From contig JBGCFQ010000018.1 in NCBI GenBank assembly GCA_045106985.1, positions 1 to 64,000 on the forward strand: a stretch of DNA of 64,000 nucleotides, written 5' to 3'. Positions 1-9,349 of the stretch are shown one piece after another (within the stretch, counting starts at the first letter, position 1; each line of letters opens with the position of its first letter). The translations under genes and the position numbers were made by a program. The notes beneath the pieces are model-generated. The model saw only the letters and a program-made list of their open reading frames with translations. It was not told the origin of the DNA and ran no database searches. The DNA comes from JAUIET01 sp045106985. GTDB lineage: Bacteria; Pseudomonadota; Gammaproteobacteria; Pseudomonadales; JAUIET01.

Positions 1-65
1 ACGAAGACAAGTACGTTCCAAAGTCATTCGCCGTAATAGCGAATCAATTTTCCAAAGCCTTGTAG
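1..65 (+). CDS. C-terminal tail of an upstream gene (partial)
   Basis: The third reading frame is open from the left edge to a TAG at 63-65 and encodes about 20 residues ending in SKAL. The next gene starts 16 bases later with a ribosome binding site in the gap, which is operon-like spacing. The piece is too short to assign to a family. The phosphatase/FHA context makes a type VI secretion or signalling gene possible, but that is only inference from neighbours. Confidence 0.35.
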   Translation, partial: EDKYVPKSFAVIANQFSKAL

Positions 66-81
66 TTGTAGGAGAAAAACA

Positions 82-1080
82 TTGCTCGAAGCGGCTGGCT
101 ACACAGACAAGGCTCAACGTCAGCACAACGAAGACGCTTACTTTCTGAATGACGATATTGGTCTTTATATCGTGGCAGATGGTGTGGGTGGTTTGGAGGC
201 CGGCGAAGTCGCCAGTAATTTGATATGCGATACTGTGAATCAACGGATCGTTAGTGGCAGTAGTCTCGAGCACGCAATAGCGGCAGCGCATGTTGAAATT
301 GCCGCTAGCGTATCGCGCGGTGAGGGCAAGCAAGGCATGGCGTCTACGATTGTGGTCGCTCGATTTACAGGCGGCGATTATGAGCTAGCTTGGGTTGGAG
401 ACAGCCGTATCTATCTTTGGGACGGGCAACTAAAACTTCTTACCAAAGATCACTCTTACGTACAGGCGCTGTATGATGCCGGTCAAATCACACTTGAAGA
501 AACCGATACGCATCCGAAAAAGAATGTCATCACGCAGGCTGTAGGTGGCGCGGCAGAGACTATCTCAATATCTTCGAATCGGGGGACCTTGGGTGGTGGC
601 GAATCCCTGTTGCTTTGTAGTGATGGCGTGAGCGGCGAAGTTACTGGCGCACAGTTAATCGAACACATGTCCGGTTCTAGTGCTCCTGAAGAGGTAGCCA
701 AGAATTTAGTTGGCTGTGCGATTGACGCAGGAGGCAAAGATAACGCGACCGGCGTTTATGTGCGCGCCATGAGTGAAGCTGGCGACGCAGAAGAAGCCAC
801 TGCCAGGGTCATAAAACCCGACGTATATCGAACCTATAATCAATCGGAAAGTAGATATGTCGCAGTTCCCACGGGGGTTGCGGAAGCGCCAGAGGTGCTA
901 GGAGCAAACGCTTCTCAAGTGGCAGACAGCACTTCTATTATTCGTGCAGCACCAAAGAAAGAAGCTGTAGATACGAAAGTAGATGTTGAACAGGAACTTG
1001 GCAAAAGGCCGTTGTTATTAATTTTTTGCGTTGGAGTGGCTGTGGCGGCTCTTATTGCGTACGGGTTACGCGGACTCTAA
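82..1080 (+). CDS. PP2C-family Ser/Thr protein phosphatase, membrane-anchored
   Basis: Predicted Mn/Mg-dependent protein phosphatase that would reverse phosphorylation by the Ser/Thr kinase encoded at 6387-8150. PP2C metal-binding motifs are in order: NED at residues 16-18, VADGVGG at 31-37, GDSR at 106-109, SDG at 180-182 and KDN at 219-221. The catalytic domain ends near residue 235. A low-complexity linker follows, and one hydrophobic segment (about 309-327) close to the C-terminus would anchor the enzyme with its catalytic domain in the cytoplasm. The start is TTG, supported by GGAG at 71-74 with 7-base spacing. The FHA gene follows after 24 bases, so the two are probably cotranscribed. 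In T6SS loci the equivalent enzyme is PppA; that exact role is not shown here. Confidence 0.93.
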   Translation: MLEAAGYTDKAQRQHNEDAYFLNDDIGLYIVADGVGGLEAGEVASNLICDTVNQRIVSGSSLEHAIAAAHVEIAASVSRGEGKQGMASTIVVARFTGGDYELAWVGDSRIYLWDGQLKLLTKDHSYVQALYDAGQITLEETDTHPKKNVITQAVGGAAETISISSNRGTLGGGESLLLCSDGVSGEVTGAQLIEHMSGSSAPEEVAKNLVGCAIDAGGKDNATGVYVRAMSEAGDAEEATARVIKPDVYRTYNQSESRYVAVPTGVAEAPEVLGANASQVADSTSIIRAAPKKEAVDTKVDVEQELGKRPLLLIFCVGVAVAALIAYGLRGL

Positions 1081-1104
1081 CGAACACTTTAAGGAGTGGG
1101 TGAA

Positions 1105-2163
1105 GTGGAAGATACAGACAAAACAGTAATCGGTATGGCGCCAATTGAAATCCAGCCTTCGATAATTGTTCTGCGCGATTCGGATGGTACCGAAATCGAA
1201 TTACAAGGTGAGATGATTGTCGGTCGCAGCGATGATTGCGACATAACAGTTGATGACAGTCGTGTGTCGAGAAAACACGCGGCGATCAGCATGAGCGATT
1301 CCATTGTTAGCTTGGAGGATCTGAAATCGGCTAACGGTACTTACGTAAACGGTCAACGTTTGCAGGGCCGAACCGTACTTGCCGATGGTGATACCATCGC
1401 ATTCGATAACAATGTGTTCACTTTGCTAATGAACACCGCAGGCTCTGCTGCAAGCGAGAATGTGGCAGAAGCTGACCCCGATGCAACCATGATAGGCATG
1501 GCGCCAGTAGACCTTCCTGCTAGCCCCGAGCCAACCGAGCCACCACCCGTCCAGGAACCAGCGCCAGCTGCTCCTGTTGAGGAAGTAAAAGCCGACCTTA
1601 AGCTCCCCGGCAGCTGGGACGAAGCTGAGGGTGTAGATGGCACTCAATTGCTACAGGTATCGGACTTGCCAAATATGTCTGATGCATTGCAAACAGCGGC
1701 GGCCGGCGTTGACAGTGATATGCCGCACTTAGTGATAACAACAGCTACAGGTAGCCAGGTGGTGGAACTCAGCGTAGATGGCGACACATCTGTATGGGAA
1801 ATTGGCAGAGAGCCCGGCTGCGAGATTGTAATAGACGACGCCAGTGTGTCGTCCAAGCATGCGCAATTGGTGTTCAATAAAGGTCGCTGGCGAATGGTTA
1901 ATATGGTGTCGACGAACGGCATTTTTGTGAATGGCGAGAAAAAGCTGTCAGCCTATTTGGCAGAAGGCGATGAAGTGCAGCTTGGTGCAGTTAATCTGAT
2001 GTTTAGAGCGGGGTCTTCTGTCGCTGTGGGTGCAACTGCAGGTACTGCGAGTTCCTCGGCCGACTCTCAAGAGAACGCTGGCGCTGGTATGACTAAGCCC
2101 CTAATAGCTGTTGTTGTGCTTCTGGTGCTGGCTGGCGGAGCCTTTGTTCTATTCGGCATGTGA
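1105..2163 (+). CDS. Double FHA-domain membrane protein
   Basis: Phosphothreonine-reading protein of about 352 residues. The first FHA domain has GRSDDCD at 40-46, SRKH at 55-58 and NGT at 77-79. A Pro/Ala/Glu-rich linker follows, then a second FHA domain with GREPGCE around 234-240, SSKH at 249-252 and STNG at 269-272, and a C-terminal membrane helix at about 331-351. A GTG at 1096 is in frame, but AAGGAG (1091-1096) overlaps it, so GTG 1105, 8 bases after that site, is preferred. The short motif T-[VM]-I-G-M-A-P occurs twice, around Thr7 and Thr128, each before an FHA domain. These look like phospho-acceptor sites for the nearby kinase, allowing intramolecular binding or oligomerisation (inference). 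Confidence 0.92.
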   Translation: MEDTDKTVIGMAPIEIQPSIIVLRDSDGTEIELQGEMIVGRSDDCDITVDDSRVSRKHAAISMSDSIVSLEDLKSANGTYVNGQRLQGRTVLADGDTIAFDNNVFTLLMNTAGSAASENVAEADPDATMIGMAPVDLPASPEPTEPPPVQEPAPAAPVEEVKADLKLPGSWDEAEGVDGTQLLQVSDLPNMSDALQTAAAGVDSDMPHLVITTATGSQVVELSVDGDTSVWEIGREPGCEIVIDDASVSSKHAQLVFNKGRWRMVNMVSTNGIFVNGEKKLSAYLAEGDEVQLGAVNLMFRAGSSVAVGATAGTASSSADSQENAGAGMTKPLIAVVVLLVLAGGAFVLFGM

Positions 2164-2239
2164 GGACGTGACAAAATGCACCGACAGCCAAGAGTGAAAA
2201 CCAGATAATAGCGCTGAAGGCTACTTAGTAGAGAGGAAA

Positions 2240-3133
2240 ATGCAGATGGGTACAGAAGTCTATACAAGCAACAGAGTAAGAGGCTGGGCGATAAGTTCTC
2301 TTGCTATGCCAATACTGCTGAGTGTCGGCTTAGCGCTACCAACATTTGCCCAGGACTGTGACCAGTCTGCGCTGGAGCAAGCTCGCGAACTTAAAGAGGC
2401 TCGCAAATCTCGAGATGCAATACGCGTTCTCAAGAAACAGCTAAAACAGTGTGAAGACTTTTCAAACTGGCTTTTTATCGGTGAGCTCTATGAAAACACC
2501 CGGCAGTTTCCTGATGCGAAAAAGGCGTATAAGACTGCCAAGAATTTGGCTGTCGGCGATGCTCAACAAGCCGCTGCAGTAGCGGGCTATGGTTCTACCT
2601 TACTGGCTAGCGGAAAGCGGGCAGAGGCTCTGCCTATTCTTCAAGCGGCTCTGAAGCAATATGAGAACCCACCACAGGCATTGGTTGAGAAAACCAGGCA
2701 GCTTGATCTAGCGATGAATACCGGTGAATCCCAGGATCAATTGATTACACGTGGATTTAGTAACCAAGCGTTTTCGATCTTGGCGATAGATAGGTCGATT
2801 AATATTCGGTTGAATTTTCTTAGCAACAGCACGGAATTAGATGAACCGTCCCAGCGTCGTTTGCCGACCTTGATTGAGGAGCTCTCTAAAGACAAATATG
2901 AAGGGAAAACAATCTGGCTGATTGGTCACTCTGATGCTCGAGGTGACAAAGAACATAATATGAAGCTCTCTTGGGCTCGTGCAGAAGAAGTTCATGGCCG
3001 CATACTCAAAGTGAAGCCTGAACTCGAAGATCGCATCAGTGTTAATGGCAAAGGCGAGCTGGAGCCGTTGTACCCTGGAATGAACGACACCGACTATGTG
3101 TTGAATCGAAGGCTGCAGCTGGTTATAGAATAG
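2240..3133 (+). CDS. Exported TPR protein with OmpA/MotB-type C-terminal domain
   Basis: A signal peptide is visible (hydrophobic run about residues 14-37 ending in TFAQ), so the product is probably periplasmic. The middle (about 40-160) is helical and TPR-like. The C-terminal domain resembles the OmpA peptidoglycan-binding fold: a beta strand IRLNFLSNS, then IGHSDARGD with the conserved Asp/Arg neighbourhood, and NMKLSWARAEEV as the following helix. It would bind peptidoglycan and could couple the envelope to the kinase/FHA system. The ATG has GAGAGG upstream. It is the third gene of the PP2C-FHA-OmpA run and likely shares its operon. The specific partner is unknown. Confidence 0.82.
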   Translation: MQMGTEVYTSNRVRGWAISSLAMPILLSVGLALPTFAQDCDQSALEQARELKEARKSRDAIRVLKKQLKQCEDFSNWLFIGELYENTRQFPDAKKAYKTAKNLAVGDAQQAAAVAGYGSTLLASGKRAEALPILQAALKQYENPPQALVEKTRQLDLAMNTGESQDQLITRGFSNQAFSILAIDRSINIRLNFLSNSTELDEPSQRRLPTLIEELSKDKYEGKTIWLIGHSDARGDKEHNMKLSWARAEEVHGRILKVKPELEDRISVNGKGELEPLYPGMNDTDYVLNRRLQLVIE

Positions 3134-3245
3134 CGTTAGGAAATTGTGTTAGAGAGAACTTTGGTTCGCTCGCGAATCAAGAATCATAAATATAACAGCG
3201 ACATGTTTGTTTGTGTCGTAAAGTACCCACAGACGGAAACTGGAC

Positions 3246-4892
3246 ATGACTAAAGCATCTGATCTTTTTATACATGCGCTTGAGGAAGAAGGCGTTGAAT
3301 ACATATTTGGCATTCCCGGAGAAGAAAATCTCGATTTTCTCGACAGTCTCTCCAGGTCTGATTCTATAAAGCTTATTCTTACTCGCCACGAACAGGCCGC
3401 AGGGTTTATGGCTGCCACTTATGGACGGTTCACGGGTAAGGTTGGCGTTTGTCTGTCAACGCTCGGCCCTGGAGCAACTAACTTTGTCACCGCAGCCGCC
3501 TATGCTCAGTTAGGTGGTATGCCAATGATGATGATTACTGGCCAGAAGCCAATAAAGAAATCCAAGCAAGGGCGATTTCAAATTCTTGATATTGTCGACA
3601 TGATGGGTCCCATCACCAAGTACACGCACCAGATTGTTGCCGGCGATACTATCCCTAGTAAAGTGCGAGAGGCTGTTAGGCTTGCCGAGGAAGAAAAACC
3701 AGGAGCGGTACATCTTGAACTGCCGGAAGACATTGCTGACGAGCAAACGGATGCAGTGCCCATTCCGGCGTCGAAAATACGCCGGGCCGTCCCTGAACAG
3801 AAATCGATCTTGGCTGCTGTTGCACGCATTGCGGCCGCCAAGTCGCCGATTGTTGTAATCGGTGCTGGAGCCAACCGCAAAATCACCTCCAAGATGTTGC
3901 TGCAGTTGATAGAAAAGAAGGGTATTCCGTTTGTTACTACCCAGCTGGGTAAAGGTGTCATCGATGAAAGGCATGCCTTGTTTATGGGTAATGCGGCATT
4001 GTCTGCTGGCGATTTTGTTCACCGCGCATTGGAAGCTGCAGATCTGATTATAAATGTCGGACACGATGTGATAGAAAAGCCGCCATTTTTTATGCAAGTT
4101 GGCGGCACTGAAGTTATTCATGTTTCCTTTAGATCGGCGGAAGTAGATCAGGTGTATTTTCCGCAAATTGAAGTTGTTGGTGATATAGGTAACGCAATTT
4201 GGCAAATTGATGGTGCGTTGGAAGTACAGGACCATTGGGACTTTAGTGCAATGCATATTGCGAAGGAAGCGCATGACGCGCATATCCTGGATGGAAGTGA
4301 CGATACCCGCTTCCCTGTTTATCCCCAACATTTAGTGGCACAGGTTAGAAAGGCTATGCCTGACGATGGCATTATTTGCCTGGATAACGGAGTGTACAAA
4401 ATTTGGTTTGCTCGTAACTACCGGGCGCATCAGTCCAATACAGTGCTTCTCGATAACGCACTGGCAACTATGGGGGCAGGCCTCCCATCGGCAATGGCTG
4501 CGCGTCTTGTGCACCCGCAGCGGAAGATAATGGCCGTGTGCGGTGACGGCGGATTCATGATGAATAGCCAAGAGCTGGAAACGGCTGTGCGTTTAAAAAT
4601 GGATCTGGTTGTGCTTATTTTGAATGACAGTGCCTACGGTATGATTCGCTGGAAGCAGGCCAATATGGGGTTCCATGATTACGGCCTCGAGTATGGCAAT
4701 CCTGATTTCGTAATGTACGCCGAAAGCTATGGCGCACACGGACATCGTGTGGGTAGCACCGATGAGCTGCCCGCTATTTTGGAGACATGCCTCAATAGTC
4801 CTGGCGTACATCTGATCGATTGCCCTGTGGACTATACCGAAAATGATCAGATTCTTAACCAGGATATAAAGCGTTTAAGCGCGTCAATATAA
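3246..4892 (+). CDS. ThDP-dependent acetolactate synthase-like enzyme (large subunit)
   Basis: 548 residues, the usual length for catalytic subunits of the acetohydroxyacid synthase/ThDP family. The N-terminal pyrimidine-binding domain has FGIPGEENLDFLDSL and the family glutamate in RHEQAAGFMAATYGR. The C-terminal domain carries the ThDP motif starting GDGGFMMNSQE and ending with N in LNDSAYGMI. It would decarboxylate pyruvate or a related 2-oxoacid and condense the product. No regulatory small subunit (ilvH-type) is nearby; instead an aldehyde dehydrogenase follows after 18 bases. This argues for a catabolic carboligase/lyase role, not branched-chain amino acid biosynthesis. The exact substrate cannot be read from sequence. 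Confidence 0.87.
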   Translation: MTKASDLFIHALEEEGVEYIFGIPGEENLDFLDSLSRSDSIKLILTRHEQAAGFMAATYGRFTGKVGVCLSTLGPGATNFVTAAAYAQLGGMPMMMITGQKPIKKSKQGRFQILDIVDMMGPITKYTHQIVAGDTIPSKVREAVRLAEEEKPGAVHLELPEDIADEQTDAVPIPASKIRRAVPEQKSILAAVARIAAAKSPIVVIGAGANRKITSKMLLQLIEKKGIPFVTTQLGKGVIDERHALFMGNAALSAGDFVHRALEAADLIINVGHDVIEKPPFFMQVGGTEVIHVSFRSAEVDQVYFPQIEVVGDIGNAIWQIDGALEVQDHWDFSAMHIAKEAHDAHILDGSDDTRFPVYPQHLVAQVRKAMPDDGIICLDNGVYKIWFARNYRAHQSNTVLLDNALATMGAGLPSAMAARLVHPQRKIMAVCGDGGFMMNSQELETAVRLKMDLVVLILNDSAYGMIRWKQANMGFHDYGLEYGNPDFVMYAESYGAHGHRVGSTDELPAILETCLNSPGVHLIDCPVDYTENDQILNQDIKRLSASI

Positions 4893-4910
4893 CGCCCCGA
4901 GCACAAAGCT

Positions 4911-6356
4911 ATGACCAAACTTGCTGAATCTTATCCTTATTTTTTAGCCAACAAAGCGGTATTTGCCAATAAGGATCTCGAAGTAACTGATAAGTTCAGC
5001 GGAGAGGTGGCCACTCGTGTGGCGCTTGCCGACGCCACAGCAATTGACGCTGGCATTGCGGCAGCAGTCGATGCCTTTGAGCCCATGGCTGCGATGCCGG
5101 CTTATGAGCGCCAGGCAGTGTTAGAGCACTGCGTAACGCGTTTTAGAGAACGGTTCGACGAACTGGCTCACTCATTGTGTGTTGAGGCAGGAAAGCCTAT
5201 TAAGGATGCTCAGGGCGAGGTCACGCGCTTAATTGATACTTTCAAGATCGCCGGCGAAGAGGCAACCCGGTTAAAGGGCGAGTTACAAACACTTGATATT
5301 TCCCCAAGGGCAAAAGGCTATCGCGGTATGTGGAAGCGAGTGCCAATCGGTCCTTGCTCTTTCATCTCTCCTTTTAACTTCCCTCTCAATCTTGCAGCAC
5401 ACAAAATAGCGCCGGCAATAGCCGTTGGCTGCCCATTCGTGATGAAACCGGCATCGCGAACACCTTTGGGCGCACTGATAATGGGTGAAGTTCTTGCTGA
5501 AACCAACTTGCCCGCCGGTGCATTTTCCATTCTCCCTTGTTCACGAGATGGCGCCGATCTATTTACCGTCGATGACAGGCTAAAATTGCTGTCTTTTACC
5601 GGGTCTCCGGATGTAGGTTGGGCCTTGAAGGCCAAGTCAGGTAAGAAAAAAGTTGTGCTTGAGCTTGGCGGTAATGCCGCAGTGATAGTCGATTCAGATA
5701 CCGATCTTGAGGACGCTGCGGAGCGTATTATCTTCGGCGCCTTTTATCAATCGGGACAATCGTGTATTGGCGTTCAGCGCATAATCATTCATGAGTCTAT
5801 ATATGATGATTTACGTGGTCGCTTAGTAGCACGAGCTAAAGCCCTGGTTTCTGGCGACCCGAAAGAAGAGTCGACTTTTATTGGGCCAATGATTTCAGAA
5901 AGCGAAGCGACGCGATTGCATGGCTGGATTGAGGAAGCGCAAAGAGAGGGTGCCACGCTGCTTTGTGGTGGAGAACGACAAGGTTCAATGTTAGATGCAA
6001 CTTTGTTGGAAGATGTAGCGCGAACAAGCAAGGCTTATACCGAAGAAGCTTTTGGCCCAATGGCAATACTGTCTTCATTCAGCAATTTTGACGATGCCTT
6101 GGCAGAGGTAAATGATTCCAAGTTTGGTTTGCAGGCCGGGGTTTTTACCCGCGACTTTTACAGAGTTCAAAAGGCCTGGGATGTACTGGATGTTGGCGGA
6201 GTCGTAGTGGGTGATGTGCCCTCTTATAGAGTCGACAACATGCCTTACGGTGGTGTTAAAGACTCAGGGCTTGGCCGCGAAGGAATAGTGTTCGCCATGG
6301 AAGATATGACCGAGATTCGAAATCTTGTGATTCGAATGGCGCCAGGCGACTCATAG
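4911..6356 (+). CDS. NAD(P)-dependent aldehyde dehydrogenase
   Basis: 481 residues, full length for the ALDH superfamily. Signature elements are the Rossmann cofactor region FTGSPDVGW, the general-base glutamate in VLELGGNAAV, the catalytic cysteine in YQSGQSCIGVQR, and the C-terminal EEAFGPMA and GGVKDSGLGREG motifs. It oxidises an aldehyde to an acid or, if it belongs to the phosphorylating-type lineage, acts on small aldehydes. It lies 18 bases after the acetolactate-synthase-like gene and almost certainly forms a two-gene operon with it, so the aldehyde may derive from that enzyme's product or substrate (inference). It converges on the kinase gene, with only 30 bases between stop codons. 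Confidence 0.93.
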   Translation: MTKLAESYPYFLANKAVFANKDLEVTDKFSGEVATRVALADATAIDAGIAAAVDAFEPMAAMPAYERQAVLEHCVTRFRERFDELAHSLCVEAGKPIKDAQGEVTRLIDTFKIAGEEATRLKGELQTLDISPRAKGYRGMWKRVPIGPCSFISPFNFPLNLAAHKIAPAIAVGCPFVMKPASRTPLGALIMGEVLAETNLPAGAFSILPCSRDGADLFTVDDRLKLLSFTGSPDVGWALKAKSGKKKVVLELGGNAAVIVDSDTDLEDAAERIIFGAFYQSGQSCIGVQRIIIHESIYDDLRGRLVARAKALVSGDPKEESTFIGPMISESEATRLHGWIEEAQREGATLLCGGERQGSMLDATLLEDVARTSKAYTEEAFGPMAILSSFSNFDDALAEVNDSKFGLQAGVFTRDFYRVQKAWDVLDVGGVVVGDVPSYRVDNMPYGGVKDSGLGREGIVFAMEDMTEIRNLVIRMAPGDS

Positions 6357-6386
6357 AGTGCATCCGGCATCGGTAAAGAGCAGCGA

Positions 6387-8150
6387 TTAGTTTATGTAGT
6401 TGATTGCGTCGGGGTGACCCAATACAGCGGCCCGCTTAAATAATTCCTGCGCTTCTTTTTCTTTGGGCTTTTCTAGCCCTGTACCGCTATCATAAATAAT
6501 GCCGAGGTTGAACAACGCGTCCCGATCGCCTTGTTGACCTGCAAGCTTATACAATTCGATGCTTTTGTCTATGTCGCGTGGAAGAAGTTCGCCGGCAAAA
6601 TGTAGGTTTGCGAGCAATGTTTGAGATAGAAAAAAGCCTTTATTAGCGGACTCTTTTAGTGCTTGAACACCCTCTCTCATGTTGGCTTCTTTGTTTGGGT
6701 CTTCCAACAATAGGGAAGCCAAGGCGAACAGCGCTAGACTGTTTCCGGAACCTGCGGCTAGTTTGGCATATACTTCGGCCTGTTTAACATCTACCGCGAC
6801 TCCGCCCCAACCATCACTATAGAGTTGGCTTAGTACGAACTGTGAACGCAAATTTCCAGCGTTTGCCTCATCGAGTAAACGATTGAGGCTGTCGGCGTTG
6901 CTGTAAAGCTTCAGCTGCACAATCTCATTTAAGTAACTGTCGGGATAGTTTTGTAAAAACTGCTTTGCTGGTTCGGTGCTGTCGCTAGTGACGGCTGATA
7001 AATAGGCGTAATACTCCTTGGTCTTAGTCAGCTCGAAGTCGCGGCTTATAGGCCTGCTTGCCTCTGCGTCGATATTGCCATCGGTGCTTTCTTTGCTGAC
7101 GGCTTGCTCTGTGGCAGAGCTTTCCGTCGGTGGGTTCTTGGACGCCAAGTCCGTATCGGATGCAGACGGAAGGGCAACATAGTACAACACCCCAGCAATT
7201 GCCAGCGCAAGCATAACTGCGCCGACATAGATTGACGTTCGGCTACTCTTCGCAGTTTGCGGTTTGGAATTCTCAGGCTGATAAACAACAGTTGCATCTA
7301 TTTCCGAACGTGCCGCGCCTACCATGGTGTCGCGAGCTTGCCGTAAGTTCTTTATATCGTTGATAATATCCTGACAGTTTTGATATCGATCAGCTACGTC
7401 GTAAGCCAACATTTTATTGACTAAAGTTTGTAATCGTCCAAATTCTGCTGGCAGTGAAGGTGATTTACGTTCCACTCGCTGCAGAGAAATTTCAGTGACA
7501 TTTTTGCCTGAGTACGGCACGCTGCCTGTGAGCATTTCGTACAACATAATGCCCAGACTGTAGATATCTGTTCGTGCATCAAGCTTGTTCCCCATGGCCT
7601 GTTCCGGGCTCATGTATTTTGGCGAGCCTATGACTGATTTCACCTGTGTGATTTGAGTCATTTCGCCTGAATCATCTTCGGTTCTCGCAATCCCGAAATC
7701 TGTCAGAACCGCAGTGTCTTCATCACGGAACAAAACGTTGTCAGGCTTTACATCTCTATGGATGAACCCCTTGTTATGTGCGTAGCTAAGAGCGCTAGCC
7801 ATTTGTTCAGTAATCAGCAGAGCGCGCTCTTCACTTATGCCTTTTCCAAGCCTCTCTTTTAAATCACCTCCGGGCAACGTTTCCATTGAGAGGTAATACA
7901 AGCCGTTAATTTCTCCTACATCGTAGACGGGCACAATGTGTGAGTGCGATAAATTGCCTACAATTCGTGCTTCACGCAGAAAGCGCCTGCCAAATTCTTC
8001 GTCCGCTGCCAATACCGGCGATATCACTTTGAGTGCCACCTGCCGATCGAACCCATCCTGGATAGCCAGGTACACCTTAGCCATTCCGCCAGCGCCTAAA
8101 ACGCTTTCAATTCGATAGCCGGGAATATTGATCCCGCTTTCTTCTTCCAT
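6387..8150 (-). CDS. Transmembrane Ser/Thr protein kinase with Sel1-like repeats
   Basis: Hanks-type kinase of 587 residues. The glycine loop is GAGGMAKVY (19-27), with catalytic Lys41, HRDVKPDN at 131-138 (base Asp133), DFG at 151-153 and SPEQ at 181-184. A Thr/Ser-rich activation loop lies between 157 and 178. A juxtamembrane segment contains DATVV around Thr287, similar to motifs in the FHA protein. One membrane helix (about 306-327) is followed by an extracytoplasmic region whose last ~160 residues form Sel1/TPR-type repeats (for example SQLYSDGWGG and GIIYDSGTGLEKPKEKEAQ). The kinase would phosphorylate threonines read by the FHA proteins and removed by the PP2C enzyme. It resembles PpkA/PknB-type kinases in architecture; its stimulus is unknown. 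Confidence 0.95.
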   Translation of the reverse strand: MEEESGINIPGYRIESVLGAGGMAKVYLAIQDGFDRQVALKVISPVLAADEEFGRRFLREARIVGNLSHSHIVPVYDVGEINGLYYLSMETLPGGDLKERLGKGISEERALLITEQMASALSYAHNKGFIHRDVKPDNVLFRDEDTAVLTDFGIARTEDDSGEMTQITQVKSVIGSPKYMSPEQAMGNKLDARTDIYSLGIMLYEMLTGSVPYSGKNVTEISLQRVERKSPSLPAEFGRLQTLVNKMLAYDVADRYQNCQDIINDIKNLRQARDTMVGAARSEIDATVVYQPENSKPQTAKSSRTSIYVGAVMLALAIAGVLYYVALPSASDTDLASKNPPTESSATEQAVSKESTDGNIDAEASRPISRDFELTKTKEYYAYLSAVTSDSTEPAKQFLQNYPDSYLNEIVQLKLYSNADSLNRLLDEANAGNLRSQFVLSQLYSDGWGGVAVDVKQAEVYAKLAAGSGNSLALFALASLLLEDPNKEANMREGVQALKESANKGFFLSQTLLANLHFAGELLPRDIDKSIELYKLAGQQGDRDALFNLGIIYDSGTGLEKPKEKEAQELFKRAAVLGHPDAINYIN

Positions 8151-8277
8151 GCGTCTGTGCTTTCTTATTAACTAGAAATCAAGCTCAATTATGAGTCATT
8201 TCTGATGTGATAAACAGTGCTGGATGAATGTCCGGCACTTTCTATATACTCAGCCGACACCAATAGGAAAAAGACTT

Positions 8278-9012
8278 ATGGTTGATTCGTTACCTGCAAA
8301 CCCAATATTGTTGCGTGACATCATACTGTTTCGGGACCTGAGCAGTATGGAGCGTAAGGAAATTGCACGTTATCTGCAGCTAAGGCACTATTCGAAGAAT
8401 CAACCTATCCTAGCTAGACACGATACTGGGGGTGATGTGCATTTTGTTTGCAAGGGCCGGGTGCGCGTTACCAGCTTTTCCCGATCGGGCAGGGAAGCGT
8501 CATACAATGAAAAGGAAGTAGGAGAGCTGTTTGGTGAACTTGCCGCAATTGATGGTCAATCGCGTGCAGCCGATGTGATTGCGCTAGAGGACGCGACCAC
8601 CTTACACATGAGCAGGGCTGATTTCCTGAAAGTTCTTAATACCTACGCGTCGGTTAATAAAAGACTGTTGCAAGCGTTGACCAGCAACGTCCGCAACTTG
8701 ACCGATAGGGTCTTTGAATTTACCGCTATGGCTGTCCCCGCTCGAATACGGTCGGAGCTTCATCGGCTTGGAGCGCAACAGTTAGAGAAGCCGTGTCCAG
8801 AGAAAACGCAGTTTGAGCGCAGGGGTACAATTAGTATTTTACTTGACCCGGCACCCAAGCACGCTGAGCTTGCCAGCCGAGTATCAACCACGAGAGAAGC
8901 GGTGACCCGGGAAATTAATGTGATGATTGATTCCGGCTTACTCGAAAAAAGCGGACCGCAGAAATTACTTATCACTGATTTGCGTGCGCTAGAGAAGTCT
9001 CTAAGGTTATAG
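8278..9012 (+). CDS. Crp/Fnr-family transcriptional regulator
   Basis: N-terminal cyclic-nucleotide-binding beta-roll (about residues 20-125: GGDVHFVCKGRVRVTS, GELFGELAAIDGQSRAADVIA) and a C-terminal winged helix with the recognition region HAELASRVSTTREAVTREINVMIDSGLLE. An in-frame ATG at 8224 exists but has no ribosome site; ATG 8278 has AGGAAA about 8 bases upstream and gives a normal 244-residue protein. The roll keeps a GELFGELAAIDGQSRAADV phosphate-cassette-like stretch (G-E-L-A then R-A/S-A), so cAMP binding is plausible. An adenylate-cyclase-like gene lies just downstream on the other strand. It is divergent from the kinase gene. Confidence 0.9.
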   Translation: MVDSLPANPILLRDIILFRDLSSMERKEIARYLQLRHYSKNQPILARHDTGGDVHFVCKGRVRVTSFSRSGREASYNEKEVGELFGELAAIDGQSRAADVIALEDATTLHMSRADFLKVLNTYASVNKRLLQALTSNVRNLTDRVFEFTAMAVPARIRSELHRLGAQQLEKPCPEKTQFERRGTISILLDPAPKHAELASRVSTTREAVTREINVMIDSGLLEKSGPQKLLITDLRALEKSLRL

Positions 9013-9349
9013 ACGCTCTCGGCGGCGTCGCTATTTTTAGTATCCGTTTTTAATATCCATCCGTAACTAGCTCATTCTTTCTCAGTTCTCTTCGCAACAA
9101 CTGCACTATTCAGTGTGTTTTCGCACATCACCGTTCTTCTTTCACACCTATATTGAACCGGTACGTAATTGGCCTACTCGGCTAATAGCGTGCTGAATAG
9201 CTTAACCCTGTAAGTATGCAGGCTAGGCCCCCCAAAATGCTTGATCTCTAGTAAGGAGATATCGCTATTAACGGATGGATGGCTCTCTGTTGCGTAGTAG
9301 CACTAACGATGGTTTCTGTCGCGCTGTGGATTAGCGTGTGGATGGTGTT
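9013..9349. other. Intergenic stretch between Crp/Fnr gene and cyclase
   Basis: This roughly 340-base gap separates two convergent genes. No tRNA, terminator with a clear T-run or repeat is visible. Its only coding candidate is a short hydrophobic reading frame at its right end, listed separately. Confidence 0.5.

Noticed and set aside
3510..4331. 273-codon minus-strand frame inside the acetolactate-synthase gene
   Set aside because: It lies entirely within a well-supported gene, and its composition (many Asn/His/Arg) looks like a shadow frame.
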